From the NCBI GenBank assembly GCA_001566295.1, contig KQ964245.1, forward strand, positions 2,671,524 through 2,735,523: a stretch of 64,000 nt of DNA. Direction: 5' to 3'. The DNA is from Microdochium bolleyi. Taxonomy: Eukaryota > Ascomycota > Sordariomycetes > Xylariales > Microdochiaceae. Below the pieces are notes generated by a model that had not been told where the DNA came from, made no database searches, and saw only the letters and a list, made by a program, of their open reading frames with translations. The translations under genes were made by a program, and so were the position numbers. Positions 21,957-33,986 of this stretch are shown piece after piece; the first letter of the stretch is position 1; each line of letters begins with the position of its first letter.

Positions 21957-22955
21957 GACGGCCCCTCAAGGTCGGGAACTCAGAGGAGGGAGCAGCGAGC
22001 TGGTGATGCGCGCATACGGGCGTGGGCAGCGCTTCCGACAGTGGCCTCCGAGGAGAGCCAGAGTCGTCGGCGTTGTCGCTATACAGTGCTATCAGGGGCT
22101 GCTGGCTTGGCCTATGCCATCCAGGACGTGTCCGGTCGAAGGTACAATTGGGGCTGCTCGGCGATTGGGAGTCGTGATGGCGGCGAGTTGGAGAGAAACT
22201 GGAGCGGCGGGCTCACCCGTGGATGGATAGATGACGGCCAGGTGTGTGCTTGACGCTTTGGGGTTGAGCTCTTGATGGTGCTGAAGATGCGGGGTTGGCC
22301 TGCCTCCAGCTCACTAGAGCTGTTGCTTGTCTGCGCTTCACAGAGCTCTTTGGCGCCCCCCTGCCCTCCTTCTCCACTGCTGCCCGCAATTGCTGTCGTT
22401 CATGTGGTGTGGTGCCACCCTCTCATGCACAATGCAGGCTTGGAAGTGAGGAGTGGCTGATGACTTGTGAGGAAAGCAAATCAGATGCGAGTCTACGAGA
22501 TCATGGCTACGGGAATAGCGACATGCGTGTGCACGACCAGCAAGTTGCAGATCGCAGGCAGCCCTGGCTCATGAACAACTAAGCCTCATAGAAGTCCTTG
22601 TCTGACTCGCTTCAAGTCTGTCTGGTGCTGCCCTCCCAGAAAGAGTGGCTGATCGCCGTGCCCGGATTTGAGTTTTGCTCGAAACCTCCAACCGTAACAG
22701 CACGGCGAGAGCCCAAGTGCTGGTGCATGCGTGTACTCCAATTGTCACAAGCTTGTAGGGACGGGTCATTGGCCGCGACCGGCCGTCTCTAGCCATAATG
22801 GTTGACAAGGCGTGCCATCTTTATGGTAATCGCTGGCTGGTCTACTCATTCAGATCATCTCCAATGTAGCACCGCTCGGAGACCTATCCAGGGTACAGAC
22901 TATGCAAACGAACACTCGGAAACTGGCTGACTCTGTAGAAGAAGTTCGGCTTGAA
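21957..22955. other. Intergenic region upstream of the carrier
   Basis: About 1 kb between the carrier start and the 3' end of the LYR-like gene, both on the minus strand. No gene features seen. Confidence 0.5.
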
Positions 22956-23418
22956 CTACCGTAAGCATAGGCCAAGAGACTTGTTCAGCATCTCCACTGT
23001 CTTGTCATAATGGTAGAAAGCTGTGTCTTGCATGTGCTCGTTCAGGTCCGTCCTGTCGTTCGGTCATTACTTGCTTGGGAGATGCATCGTGAACCTACAG
23101 AGGCACTTACTTTTTATGTCTCAAAGACTGCTCCAGCTTGACGACCTTCCAGCTCTTCTGCTGTTCCCTAGCCCGAAAGAACTGCGTCACCAGCAGATTC
23201 TTCAGCACTTTGTGCTCCAGGCCGCGCTCGCGTGCGGCCGCCTCGAGGAACTTCACCGTCCTTGAGATGCTTGGAGGGTCTAGGACTGCACCCTTCTCGC
23301 GGAAGGCAACTCTTATGCGGTCGCGGGCGACATAGCGAGCCGGCTTGGAGAACTGGACGGCGTGAAGCAGACCTCGATACAGGTGGCGGTAGGCATGCAA
23401 GGTCTCTCGGGTGGCCAT
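22956..23418 (-). CDS. Small LYR-like conserved fungal protein, probably mitochondrial
   Basis: Two exons, 23111..23418 and 22956..23052, give 134 residues. Exon 1 opens MATRETLHAYRHLYRGLLHAV, with an LYR-type tripeptide and Phe downstream (RVAFREKG). It ends RHKK where the donor GTAAGT overlaps an in-frame TAA. Joining at ACAG restores TDLNEHMQDTAFYHYDKTVEMLNKSLGLCLR, a conserved C-terminal tail I associate with a small fungal family catalogued as a domain of unknown function. LYR proteins act as mitochondrial assembly factors or accessory subunits, often with acyl-carrier protein. Membership here is inferred from the motif and size. Confidence 0.8.
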
Positions 23419-24173
23419 TGGCGACAGCTATGGTGATGACTATGGTGGCCTGCCGGTTCGAGTCGTCGTGCCGCAGGCTGGTTGCAGGTGTGCAGATGCG
23501 TACTGCCGAGTAGTCGATACGATTCATAGCTGGCAGGAGGCGAGACTGTGTGGCACGGCTTGTGCCAGAGGATCGGTAGGAGCGACGCCAGGGGCCCTCC
23601 CCACAGCCCCGCAAGGAACGGCTTGCAGCGCTACGTTTGGATTAGGTTATAGTGGCTGCAGGGCCATGACCGGCTGTCTAGTTCCTTCACGCAGTGGCGG
23701 ACTTCACAGGTGGCGGATCGCACACGCACGAAGTTAGAAGAGGGTCACGCGCTCAGCATGTGACGGTACCATACAAATAGCATGCCAGGCGGCGTCTGGC
23801 TTGCCAGAAGATATGCCATTTGCGTGGCCTGCCATTCTCACTGCTTCAGGGTACAGGAGCAGCCAAGCAGACGAGCAGGCGTCAAAGTTGCTTGCTTCAT
23901 TCCAGGTCCGCAGACCTCCTCTGAGCCAGCACTCTGAAGCCTCGGCCACGATCTTTCGACTTACACCGACTCACGCGCATTTGTGATTGCGGTGTACGCA
24001 ACTGCCATTTCCTGTTGCGACTTTTGGACAGGGTGCCGAATGCCCCTGGTCTGACTTAAGGACAAGCTTACCGGAGGAACTCAGAGGACCCAGGTCGACC
24101 GGTTCCCCGCAGGCTGACTTCGGCCTGTCTGCCCACGTGCGCCACCACCCTCTGGTCCTCGCCTAACCCGGCC
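23419..24173. other. Divergent intergenic region
   Basis: About 755 bp shared upstream region between the LYR-like gene and the CHY/RING gene. The last 120 bp is CT-rich leader. No gene seen. Confidence 0.5.
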
Positions 24174-26471
24174 ATGACTTCAACTTTTGTCTCTTCAGCA
24201 ACTGCTGCTCTTCCGCCTCTCTCGCCAACCGCCGCCTGGGCCAGCTTCTACGACTCCATCACTCACCGCCTCGACCGCCTCAACAACAATGCCCAGCAGA
24301 AGGCTTACCTAGTCTACGTTACCAAAGTCCAGGATCTTGCCGGGCCTGTGACGTCGCTGGTTGCCGACTTTCTCGTAATCCCAGTCATCCGTCAAGCCCG
24401 CCGCCTCTCTGGGACCGCCGAAAGCCACCCACCTCATGCCACGAACCTGTCGACCGATCTACAGACACGAGCACGATTCGATGACAGTGACGGGTTGGTG
24501 GACGACTCGCGAAATTCCCTGAGCGACGCTCCTGGGCCTTCCGGTGCTGCCACCAATCTGTCCGATTCCGGGGACGATGTGCCCCAAACCCATGTCAACC
24601 CCACCACGGTCGACTTCTCCAACACCATGGAAGACACTTCGCGGACACACAACTCTGCAGTCGCGGTGGACGACTATGACTACACAACAGGTCGAGCTTC
24701 CTTGCCGATCCGGCAGATGAGCCACGAGAACGCATCCCAACCGAGGCTATTAAATGCAGAACCATCACCCGATCAGGCGCGAGACGATCTCGCTCAAGTA
24801 CCTAGTCCGTCGAGGGTGCCGGTCCCTCTACCGGCTGATGATGGGATGGGCTACCTGCGAAAGCGTATCCTCTCCATTCAGGCCCAGGATCTTCCCGCCC
24901 CCGAAAAGGCACAGCTCATGCATCGCCTCTTTGTCGAAAAATATGCGAAAGCCCAGCTGTCCGCCACCGTACGTTCAGATCTGTTGTCGGTAACAGAAAG
25001 GCCAACGACACCATCAGATGGCTTGTCATGGCCACAACGAATCACGGGAGGCTCTCTCGAGTCACTAAAATTCTGGCAAAGCGTCCTAGGAGATTCCGCT
25101 CCTTCGGAAGACTTCAAGCTCTCAGAGGACGATATCAAAGCCACTTTCGTCCCTCCAGGGCCCGATGACGATGTGAATGATCGGCCACTAGGATGTCAGC
25201 ATTACATGCGTAACGTCAAGCTGCAATGTTCGACCTGCCAACGCTGGTACACCTGTCGATTTTGCCATAATGAAGTTGAGGACCACGAGCTGATCCGCAA
25301 AGACACCAAGAACATGCTTTGCATGTACTGTGGAACTGCGCAGAAAGCTGGAGAAGTCTGCATGACTTGTGGTGTCTCTGCTGCTCGTTATTACTGCGCA
25401 GTCTGCAAGCTATGGAATAATGATCCCGACAAAAATGTCTATCATTGTGATGACTGCGGCATATGCCGAGTTGGCAGAGGCATCGGCAAGGACTTCTTCC
25501 ACTGCAAGGTAAGCTGGGCAGTTCTATGACATCAACTCCGAATACTGACCCTTGGACAGAGATGTGTTGCTTGCATCGCCATCTCGACAGTACACGACCA
25601 CAAGTGCTTTGAACGTGCCACCGACTGCGACTGCCCTATCTGTGGCGAGTACATGTTCACATCGCCCAAGCCGGTGGTCTTTATGAAGTGCGGACACAGC
25701 ATACATCGGAACTGCTTTGATGACTACATGCACACATCTTACAAGTGTCCCATCTGCAACAAGAGTGTGGTCAATATGGAAATCCAGTTCCGCAACCTAG
25801 ACCTCGCCATCCAAGCACAGCCGATGCCGCCGGAGCTTCGGGATACCCAAGCCGTTGTCCTGTGCAACGACTGCTCCGCCAAAAGCTCCGTCCAGTACCA
25901 CTGGCTTGGTCTCAAATGCGGAGTCTGCCAATCATATAACACCGCGCAGCTGCAGATTATGGGCACGAACGATAGTGCGCCCGCGCCAGTTCCGACGGAA
26001 TCCGTGACTACAATATCAACAACCACGGCGGGATCAACTGTGATCTTTGCCGATGTGATTGGAGCGAGCCCAATGGACATTCCCAGTTCTCGGGACGTCA
26101 CGAGAAGGCGCAGACATTCATCGAGTTACAACGGCCCGCCCATGACTGAAACCGAGACAGATCGTCTGGTACAGAGTCGCTTTGCTCGGTCTGAATCGCC
26201 AAGGACCTTCGCCAGCAGGCCTCTGCATCGCAATCCGCACCTTGATATAGAGGAAGACGATGAAGAGGACATGCTGGGACTTTGGAGCAGGATTCCCCGC
26301 AGTATCACCTCCGATGATGAGGCGGGTGGGCAAGATGCACCTGAGGACTCTGAAGAGGAAGAGTCTGAAGAAGACACCGACGATGATGAGACCCTCGAAG
26401 ATGACGACGATGACCACGACGACGAGAATGACGGTACGCGACTGGGCTTTTTCATGCCTGGACATCGGTAG
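24174..26471 (+). CDS. CHY/CTCHY zinc-finger RING E3 ubiquitin ligase (Pirh2-like)
   Basis: Two exons, 24174..25508 and 25560..26471, flank a 51-nt intron (GTAAGC...GGACAG), giving 748 residues. The first 330 residues are low complexity with a conserved helix (MGYLRKRILSIQAQDLPAPEKAQLMHRLF). Then come the CHY finger (LGCQHYMRNVKLQCSTCQRWYTCRFCHNE), the CTCHY finger (YYCAVCKLWNNDP...YHCDDCGICRVG), a RING-H2 (CPICGEYMF...CGHSIHRNCFDDYM...CPIC) and a zinc ribbon (CNDCSAKSSVQYHWLGLKCGVC). The tail is very acidic. These domains define the RCHY1/Pirh2 E3 class that ubiquitinates target proteins. The intron falls between the CTCHY finger and the RING. Substrates are unknown. Confidence 0.93.
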
Positions 26472-27016
26472 CCCAAGACACAGGTCGATTTAGTTGACGA
26501 GGGTCGCCAAGGCGGCTTCCAACGCACATCGCAGGTGTCTTCTTGTGAGCAACTCTCGCCTCTGTGGCGAATGCGACCCCGAGATGAGGGAGCATTCTAG
26601 ATTATTGTACAGACGAAAAGCTTGGGCTTGCTTCTCGACTATCAGGCGTTATGAAAGCACATGGCATTTTTGGATCTTGGGCAAGAGCGGTTCACGGCGT
26701 TCAGATGGCTTTTCAAAGGGCTCTTCGTTCATTCTTGGATTATGTATAATAAAGAGACAAGTAGTAAGGCAGAACATGCATCATCATTATATTGAGTATA
26801 TCGAAGGTTTCACAATACTTGTGGATTAGACCTGATCCTGCCAGTATGCAATCTCTCAACTGTTTTCCAACGGCAACGAAACGAAGTGGAAGAGACCAAC
26901 GATTAGACACACGCGCGCACCGGACACATCTCGACTTTCCGATCAGGGACAATAGATTCGCACCCACAGCTCTTGATCTCCTTGACAACCCCCCAGATTT
27001 CCCACGTCCTACTTCA
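26472..27016. other. Convergent intergenic region
   Basis: About 545 bp between the CHY/RING gene and MZT1, AT-richer than the flanks around 26740-26830, consistent with 3' UTRs. Confidence 0.5.
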
Positions 27017-27635
27017 CTACTTCCACTCCGGCGCCGCCCCTGCACCTCTGCCACTCTCGTTGGCTCGGGACGCGTCGTTGGCGGCGAACTGTGACTTTTG
27101 GAGTTCTTTCCTCATGTACTGGACGACGTTCTTTTGCAATGAGGCGGATTCTGAGTTAGCAAGGAGACCGAAGGGGCAGGGACGGAGATGGGGATGGGGA
27201 TTAGTAAAGCGTACCGCGAGGGCTTCTGGATTCACGCCGTTCTCGATCATGGAGATGCATATTGACAGCGTGCGGCGGTCGAGATGGCAGTTCTAGTGAT
27301 AAGGCAAAGGTGCCTGATTAGTCTTTCATCTGTTTGTAGAGACATTGCTGCTGCGTATAAATTGCTCTCTTCTTCTCTCTCTCTCTCTCTCTCTCTCTCC
27401 ACAGAAAACCTCGTGTGTGTCGACAAGTGCTGGCTGCATTAACCACAACGGGCGGACTCTGATAGTGCTGCTGTGGGGGTCTTGCTGCGGGCATCTATCT
27501 GCCCTTCGGTTTTGAGGATGGGCACGGTCTGGCGCAAACACTTACGAGGATGGTAGAGATCTCGTGCAAGATATCGACAGCCTGCTGGGCTGCCTCCTGC
27601 TTGTCGTTCTCCTTTGACGCTTGTGTTGGCGGCAT
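27017..27635 (-). CDS. MZT1: Mitotic-spindle organizing protein 1 (Mozart1)
   Basis: Three small exons, 27546..27635, 27215..27292 and 27017..27130, all phase 0, give 93 residues, matching the family. Joined protein reads [50 protein letters not shown], the whole Mozart1 fold. MZT1 binds the N-terminal domain of gamma-tubulin complex proteins (GCP3/Alp6 type) and is needed to place and activate the gamma-tubulin ring at the spindle pole body. Intron 1 (253 nt) contains a GA/CT microsatellite. None of the three exons stands out on its own because each is under 120 nt. Lies directly upstream of nothing operonic; SPC25 follows on the same strand. Confidence 0.93.
27371..27400 (+). repeat. CT microsatellite in MZT1 intron 1
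   Basis: Nearly pure (CT)n run of about 28-30 bases inside the first MZT1 intron. On the transcribed strand it reads (GA)n, between the donor and branch region. Confidence 0.9.
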
Positions 27636-28214
27636 CGTGCTAGGTGGAGATGTGCAAGCCGAATATTGGGATGTTGTTTGGTGGTGTTTTGGGGCGCCGC
27701 GTCCCTGTCCGAACACGGATGGCCCGCGCCGTCTCAGTTTTTCGCGCAAAGAGACAGCGAACGATCAAAAGCAGCTGCTTCAATTACCCAATGGTTCTGG
27801 CGGGTTGTAGATGCGCAGTGTATAGCTTGGTTTGCAGGATGCTTGCTGTGAGCAAGACGGAAGTGAGGTGGGCTGCTCGAACAGGGCCAATGTGGGTTTG
27901 GTGCTGGTGCCTCGAAAGCTCCAAGGGTCGAGATTACCAGTAATTGGTTCAATCCAAATCACGCGACAACAGGATACCTCAGACTCGCAGCGAGAGGGGT
28001 CTAGCTCTCTAAACTGCTCTTATTCCGCTGTGAAACATGAGTAGCGCAAGTGTTTTCTTGATTGGGACTTGTGCAGTGTGTTGTTCCCTCCTCAATGTGT
28101 AGCGTGTTTACTCGATTCGTGGTTGATGAACAAATGTGGTATCCCAGAACTCCCAGAACTCCCAGACCCCTTCATTACATAGCATAATTACAATTCCTCT
28201 TGGCCTCGATAGCA
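27636..28214. other. Intergenic region between SPC25 and MZT1
   Basis: About 580 bp, both flanking genes on the minus strand. A 9-nt unit (ACTCCCAGA) is repeated near 28145-28170, just past the SPC25 stop. No gene seen. Confidence 0.5.
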
Positions 28215-28988
28215 TCACGACTTCATGGCTTCAACGAAAAGCTCCCGCATCCCCTTCAGGAGCACAACAAGCTCTCGCGTTTCGTTTACCCGGTCAAGGA
28301 CTCTCTCCACCTTCTCCCTCTCCAGCTTCGGCCTGCAATGCCGCACATCGTAGTCTCTTGACGCAGTGCTGAGCTCGAACCACGCCTCGCGCTCCCAGTC
28401 CTTTTCGTCAATGTGCGAGTAGATGAAGCGCAGCCGATCCTCCTGACCCGCACCCTCGATTCTCATGCAGAGGTTGGTCACCCAAAAGTCGAGCTCGGGG
28501 ACGTTGAACCTCGCCTGCGCGTCGATGCGCGCCGCATGTGCCCTCTGCGCTGCCAGCCGGGCGTCAATCTCCTTCTGCGTGTCGGCGATCTGCTGCTTCA
28601 GCGCGTCACGCTGTGCCATGTTCTTGTCGCGCTGCTCCGTGAGGGATGCGATGGCCGCTTGCATCTCGCGCTTCTCGGCTGCCTCCTTGCTGACAGTCTG
28701 CTGGTGCGTGCTCGTCTTGAGCTGCAGGATCTCCATGTCCTTCTTCTTCATGCGCTGGTCCTCCTGGAGCTCGGCAACGTTCATGCGGAACTGGTTGCGC
28801 TCCTCGAGGACGCGCTTGCGGCTCTGCTCGATAAATGCGTCGAACCTAACACTGAACTTGGTCATGCGGTCGCGCAGCTCGTCGAAGCCGAAGTTGGTGT
28901 TTGGCAGCGAGTCGGCCATCGACGGCGCGGCGGTCGACATTGGTGGCCGGTTCAGGCTTTGCGATAGAGAGGGTTCGAACGCAGCCAT
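28215..28988 (-). CDS. SPC25: Kinetochore protein Spc25 (Ndc80 complex)
   Basis: Single exon, 257 residues, the normal size for fungal Spc25. The N-terminal half from about residue 45 to 150 is a long coiled coil (KRVLEERNQFRMNVAELQEDQRMKKKDMEIL...). The C-terminal domain, NVPELDFWVTNLCMRIEGAGQEDRLRFIYSHIDEKDWEREAWFELS, is the globular RWD-type fold that pairs with Spc24 and binds the inner kinetochore. As part of Ndc80-Nuf2-Spc24-Spc25 it links kinetochores to spindle microtubules. It shares a 526-bp divergent upstream region with RRN6. Confidence 0.95.
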   Translation of the reverse strand: MAAFEPSLSQSLNRPPMSTAAPSMADSLPNTNFGFDELRDRMTKFSVRFDAFIEQSRKRVLEERNQFRMNVAELQEDQRMKKKDMEILQLKTSTHQQTVSKEAAEKREMQAAIASLTEQRDKNMAQRDALKQQIADTQKEIDARLAAQRAHAARIDAQARFNVPELDFWVTNLCMRIEGAGQEDRLRFIYSHIDEKDWEREAWFELSTASRDYDVRHCRPKLEREKVERVLDRVNETRELVVLLKGMRELFVEAMKS

Positions 28989-29514
28989 AGTTGTGTTATT
29001 GCGCGTGTTGGAGTAAGTGCTTGTTGGTCTGGTGTATTGAGAGAGAGATCTTGCGGCCCCGGGGGATCGTTGTGGTCTGGTGGTTGACCAATGTCTTCTA
29101 ATGTCGTCCTGATCTCAAATGTAACACTGGTGGGGTTGGGTGAGGGTCTCACGCCTTTTGTTTACTTTGCGGGCCGTAGTGTTGACTCTCCAACGCCGGG
29201 CTCTTTGGAGGCAGCACAGTGTAGAAAGGGCCGTGCGCATGAAATCGCGACTCGGCGCGTGTTCCGCTCCAGGCGGGACCCATTCATTAATTGCGTGCAT
29301 GCAGCATTCACCAAACGCTTTTTCTTGGGCCGGGCTCAAGGTGAACTCTGACAGACCTCCACCAGCTCAGCACTTCTCTTGAGCGTCATTCTTGTGCTCT
29401 TCCCGGCCCTCGAGTCCTGCTCTTGAGCGAGCCTCCCGAACGGACGGCACTCGAGTCCTCACGAGATATGCACAACCGAGATCTTCGACCGAGACTTGAG
29501 TGCATGTCTATCGG
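28989..29514. other. Divergent SPC25/RRN6 upstream region
   Basis: 526 bp between the two ATGs. No TATA-like box stands out. Confidence 0.5.
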
Positions 29515-32500
29515 ATGACTGATCAGCGTCTCCCTCGAGACTCTTACCTCGGACACGCAGGACGTCTTTCGCTCAGGCCACTCGAGCTTGCTACCAAGGC
29601 GGAGGATTGCGTTTGGCATTCTTCGCGCGACCACTCTCAGCATGGTGAGCTCATGGTTACTCCATTTGACAGCCAATGCTTCTTACTTACACGCGGGTAC
29701 AGGATTGTCAGTCAAGCGGCTGAGTGCCGCGGGCCCGTCGGGCGAGGCCAAAGCGCTCGATACTCAAGGTGAACATCACGATTCATGGAAGGTCAGCAAG
29801 AAGCAAAACGCTTGGCTTGGCAAACATCACCCAGAGGCTCGGCTTGGTGCGGTGGAGTCGACACATCGACTCCTATCTGAGGTGAACAGGCAGCCCAATG
29901 TCTTCGGGAACGATTTATCTTTTCAGCCTCTGGTCGCTACCGGGGAGTTGATGGACTATACCGAACCATCAGCACCGAAAGCTGTGCCATTGTTGGCGGA
30001 AGTCATCGGCACAGGCCACAGCGCTATTCGCCTGACGGCGATGACCCAGGACGAGTGGCAATGCTCTGCGGACGAGAACATATTCGTATTTCCCGCAACT
30101 CTCGCCGCCTCGACACGGGTCGAGATTTCGCCAGCAGTCGGCCCAGTCCGCTCACTCAAGTGCGTTGTCGACTCTAAACCGTACGACTCAATGCGCATCC
30201 TCTTAGCGCAATGGGACACGGAGACCAGGCTTTTCGTGCCCGAGGTTCTTAAAACGGCCCGGGACATCGGACTGCACGTCGATTCGATGGCTTCTAGAAT
30301 TTCTCCGAATTGCGCAGTCAAGATATCGAGAGAGGACACTGGCGGAAGGAATCACCAGGACGTTGCGTTCAATTGCGGTACCAAGTGGAAACAACCTCAG
30401 CTGGCACTGGTTGATGACCAAGGTTCTTGGACGGTGTGGGAGTTGCCAGCCCTGCGAACAAGAGCCCATCGAAGACTGAAGCCGAAAGTCATACGCCGTG
30501 GGAACATTGAGCAAGGCGCTCCGGATGGGGCAAGGATGCCATCAGCTTCATCTGAATGGCATACTGTAGCATGGGTTGGATCATCCGACGGAGCCATGGC
30601 AGACTTGGACGATGATGACTACGAAGACAATCTCGACAAACCGCTTCCAGTCCTCTCGTTCCTGTCTCATTCGACCAGCTTACTGTTGTGCAATGCGAAG
30701 ACCGCGAAGGTGTTCGACTTGAACAAGGACAGCTTCCTTTCAGCTCTGTCCTTAACTAGCACAGATCCATTCGACCGCATCCTCGAGACAAGAGTGCTCC
30801 CCAACGATCCGAATTACGTGTTTGCCGTGACCACACGAGCAGTTTACGTCCTCCGACTCACGAGCATCGTCGGTCACGATCTTTCCAAACCTGACAAAGG
30901 CTGGTTCATCCTTAGTTGTCTCCCTCACTTTCGGAGCCCCCTTAGCGACTCCGTCCGCCTATCCGTCACCGCGGCTCCAAAGGCAGCAGGAAAACGAGGC
31001 TTTCTGCTTCTGCTCTACTCCAAAGGTAGTGAGTCGATGGACCTGCTTTACTTGACTGTTCAAAAACAGGACCCGCTCCGCGTAGGCTGGCGTCGTGAAG
31101 TTATGGTGAGCTCACCCGGCTTGCAGTGTGCATGGCTTCAACCCGTTGCTGCGCTGTTCGGGAGTGCAAAATCACGCAGTGTATTTGCTCGAGGAGTTGC
31201 AGCTGGCCACAATCGATTTTACCAGCTGTATCAAGCTTGTGACAAGGGCACCGTCCAGCAATCTCTCTTTTCAGTTTCTACAAACTCCTCGCGAGTCCAA
31301 CGGCAACCAACTTTTGTCAAGGTAGAGTCCGAACCGCGGGATATCAAGGAAACCACCAAGTCAGGCAGACGAGTCGCGACTCGCTTCATCGTTCCAGACA
31401 ACGAAGAATCATTCCAGAATGCCATCAGAACAGATTTTGAAGCGCCATACTTGGCGCAAGAGCCTGCAGACCTGATGCCAATTGCCAGGTTCCTAGGCCC
31501 GATACTCGACTTTTTCCAGACATCAGATTTCCCGATCACAGAGAATCAGGTCCCGCCAAATCCATTCGATCCGGTGCACGAACAAATCGAAGACGCTGCC
31601 GCAGCGGGTAGTCTCCCTGCGTCTACCGTGTATGTTTCCAGTTGTTTATCATCAAGAAAGACGAAGTTAAATTGACTCTATCGCAGCCTTGAACTCATCA
31701 GAGATTTCCACGTACCTGCGGATATGCTCACAGCCACGGATGAGTGGAACACCGAGATTGAGCTCTTAAAGCACTCCGATTCAAGAATTCGCACCTCGGA
31801 TTTACTACGTCCGGACTCTAACATCGGCAAAGCTGCTTCGCTCCATGATTTGGTTGGCAAACTGCGAGAGCTGGCTGGCGCTGTCACTCCCAGCTATCAT
31901 GATGATGACGAGGCAGGTCAAGGTCTGCAGAACCCGGAAAGGAAGATTGCTTGTGATCTTTACCTTTCATCAATTGGATTCTGCCTCGCCACTCCCAACG
32001 GACACGAGTCACAGTACTTCGCTCCTGACCACGAGCTCTGGTCACAGAGCCAAGAAATCGCAAGCAGTAGCCAGCTTTCTATTGATGCTAGATCATCTCA
32101 ATCCGAGCCAGGAATGTCCCAGACTCTCACAAATGTCAACGAGGAGGATCCTGCTATGAGACTGATCAGATCTTGCACGGCGTCAGGCAGATTCATGCCA
32201 AAGAAGGAGACAGAACTTGGCGCCTTGTGGAGGACTGGTGCAGACCCTCACGACTACGTGTTTGATCTCGACAAGGAGAAAGAGGTGACGGAGGGCATGC
32301 AGCGCAGGGAAAAGAAGCTGGCCAAGGCGAATCGCAAACGGCAGCGAACCGATGCACTGCTGCAGCTACAGGCAAGAAAAGAGCACGAAACTCTGCCGGC
32401 AACGCAGCCGGCACCAGAGATCTCGTTTGCCCGGTCCAGTCCTGTTCGTCAGCATTCTTCGCAGAATATGCCTCTGGGCTTTTCGCAGGGGTTTTCTCAG

Positions 32501-32581
32501 CCCGTCACCATGTCGCAGCCCATCACCGGCCCGTTCGCACAGAGGCCGAAGAAGAAAGTCAAGCGAAAAGGTGGTTTCTAG
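29515..32581 (+). CDS. RRN6: RNA polymerase I-specific initiation factor Rrn6-like
   Basis: Three exons, 29515..29644, 29703..31629 and 31687..32581, give 983 residues. The start MTDQRLPRDSYLGHAGRLSL is the first ATG of the frame that splices (GTGAGC...GTACAG) into the long exon; the ATG at 29642 in the track of a different frame is not used. The protein reads as a beta-propeller-like middle (FLSHSTSLLLCNAKTAKVFDLN, YVFAVTTRAVYVLRLTSIVGHD) then a helical region, and ends in the basic KKKVKRKGGF tail typical of fungal Rrn6. Rrn6 with Rrn7 and Rrn11 forms core factor, which recruits Pol I to the rDNA promoter in the nucleolus. Confidence 0.88.
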
Positions 32582-33007
32582 CCGTTGTGATCAGATAGAG
32601 AGGGCAGCAGCACTCGTACCTAAACTCGATTCATTGTCTTTCCGCCGTGATCGGACAATAAATCGGTATCTAGACGAACAATGCCACCAATGCCGCACAA
32701 TTCTAATGCCTGTGAAATGCAAGAAGAAGCAAATTGTCTCTTCGCCAGCGAACCGTTGCTCGGATAGCGTGGTTGGTGACACAATTGTCATTTACGCGGC
32801 CCGTTGCATCACCCACCATCCTCCTGGACGCTCTCCGCAGGTGCCCACATTTCCACCTCAGCAACCGTGAATGATTCACGACCGGAATTTCCAGCAGAGC
32901 AAGTTCAACTACAGCTTGCGCAACTGGAAAAACTCATTCGTTCAGTCTCGAAAGGACCCGCCTGACCTCTCCTCCACGTTACAGCATCTAGAACTGCTGG
33001 TCGAGTC
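32582..33007. other. Intergenic region between RRN6 and the PITH gene
   Basis: About 425 bp between two plus-strand genes. RRN6 3' UTR and the leader of the next gene; nothing else seen. Confidence 0.5.
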
Positions 33008-33860
33008 ATGTCGCATTGCCACGATGAGCACGCCAGCCATGGCGGACACGATCACGAGCATGACCACAGCGACGACATTACGCCGGCGCTGCAGCACAGC
33101 CTGTACCAGCACATCAATTTTGACGCCGTGAACACCATGAACGAGGAGGTTACGGGTTCAGGGCGGGCGGTCGTGAGGAAGACTTGGGCGGAGCGGCTGC
33201 AGGAGCAGCCCGAGCTCGCGAGCGATGCGGACGAACAGATCCTGATGACGGTGCCGTAAGTTTTTGTTCCCAACCTAATGCCTGCATACTGGTCGCAGTC
33301 TCTATGGAGGCCTCTCATTGGAGTGCATTATTATTTTTATACCACTTTGTTGTAGCCACTTTGTGTTGGGTGGAACATACTTGTGAGGACCGAAGGGTAC
33401 CGCCAGGTACCATGACTTACACATCTACACATCCAGGTTCACTGGACAAGTCAAGCTCCATTCCATCCTGCTGCGTACCTCGCCCTCGGACAGCGCCCCT
33501 CGCACGCTCAGGGTCTTCATCAACCGGGACGATCTCGACTTCGACTCCGCCGAGGAGCTGCAGCCCACGCAGGAGTTCGAGCTCTCGCAGACGTCGCAGG
33601 TGCAGGAGCTCCCCGTCAAGCGCGCGCTATTTGGCAAGGTCCAGCGCCTGACGCTCTTCTTTGTCGACAACTTTGGCGATGGCGACGAGGATGTCACGAG
33701 GGTGAGCTACCTGGGGTTCAAGGGCGAGTGGATGCAGCTGGGCCGCGCGCCGAGCCAGATCCTGTACGAGGCCGCGCCAAACCCGAACGACCATGCGCTC
33801 AAGGGGACGAGTCTGAATGCCATGGGCAGCGGTATTGGAGGGAGAGGGCCTGGAGTATGA
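33008..33860 (+). CDS. PITHD1: PITH-domain protein (PITHD1-like)
   Basis: Two exons, 33008..33255 and 33437..33860, with a 181-nt intron (GTAAGT...TCCAG, phase 2) give 223 residues. The start MSHCHDEHASHGGHDHEHDHSDD is a His/Asp-rich lead, followed by the PITH fold: LYQHINFDAVNTMNEE, FTGQVKLHSILLRTSPSDSAPRTLRVFINRDDLDFDSAEE, LFFVDNFGDGDEDVTRVSYLGFKGEW. The domain is shared with the C-terminus of thioredoxin-like TXNL1, a 26S proteasome partner, so a proteasome-linked role is possible but not shown. Its 3' end is 127 bp from the stop of the convergent CCDC25 homologue. Confidence 0.92.
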
Positions 33861-33986
33861 GGACGTGGCCTCGTATCTCTTCTGTTATAACAACGGGGCG
33901 GGCTGTCCGGAACAAGCACGTGCGTTTTATGAGAATATGATTGATTTTGTTCTTCATCATGTTCAGCGTGAAGTCCCGGCACAGAA

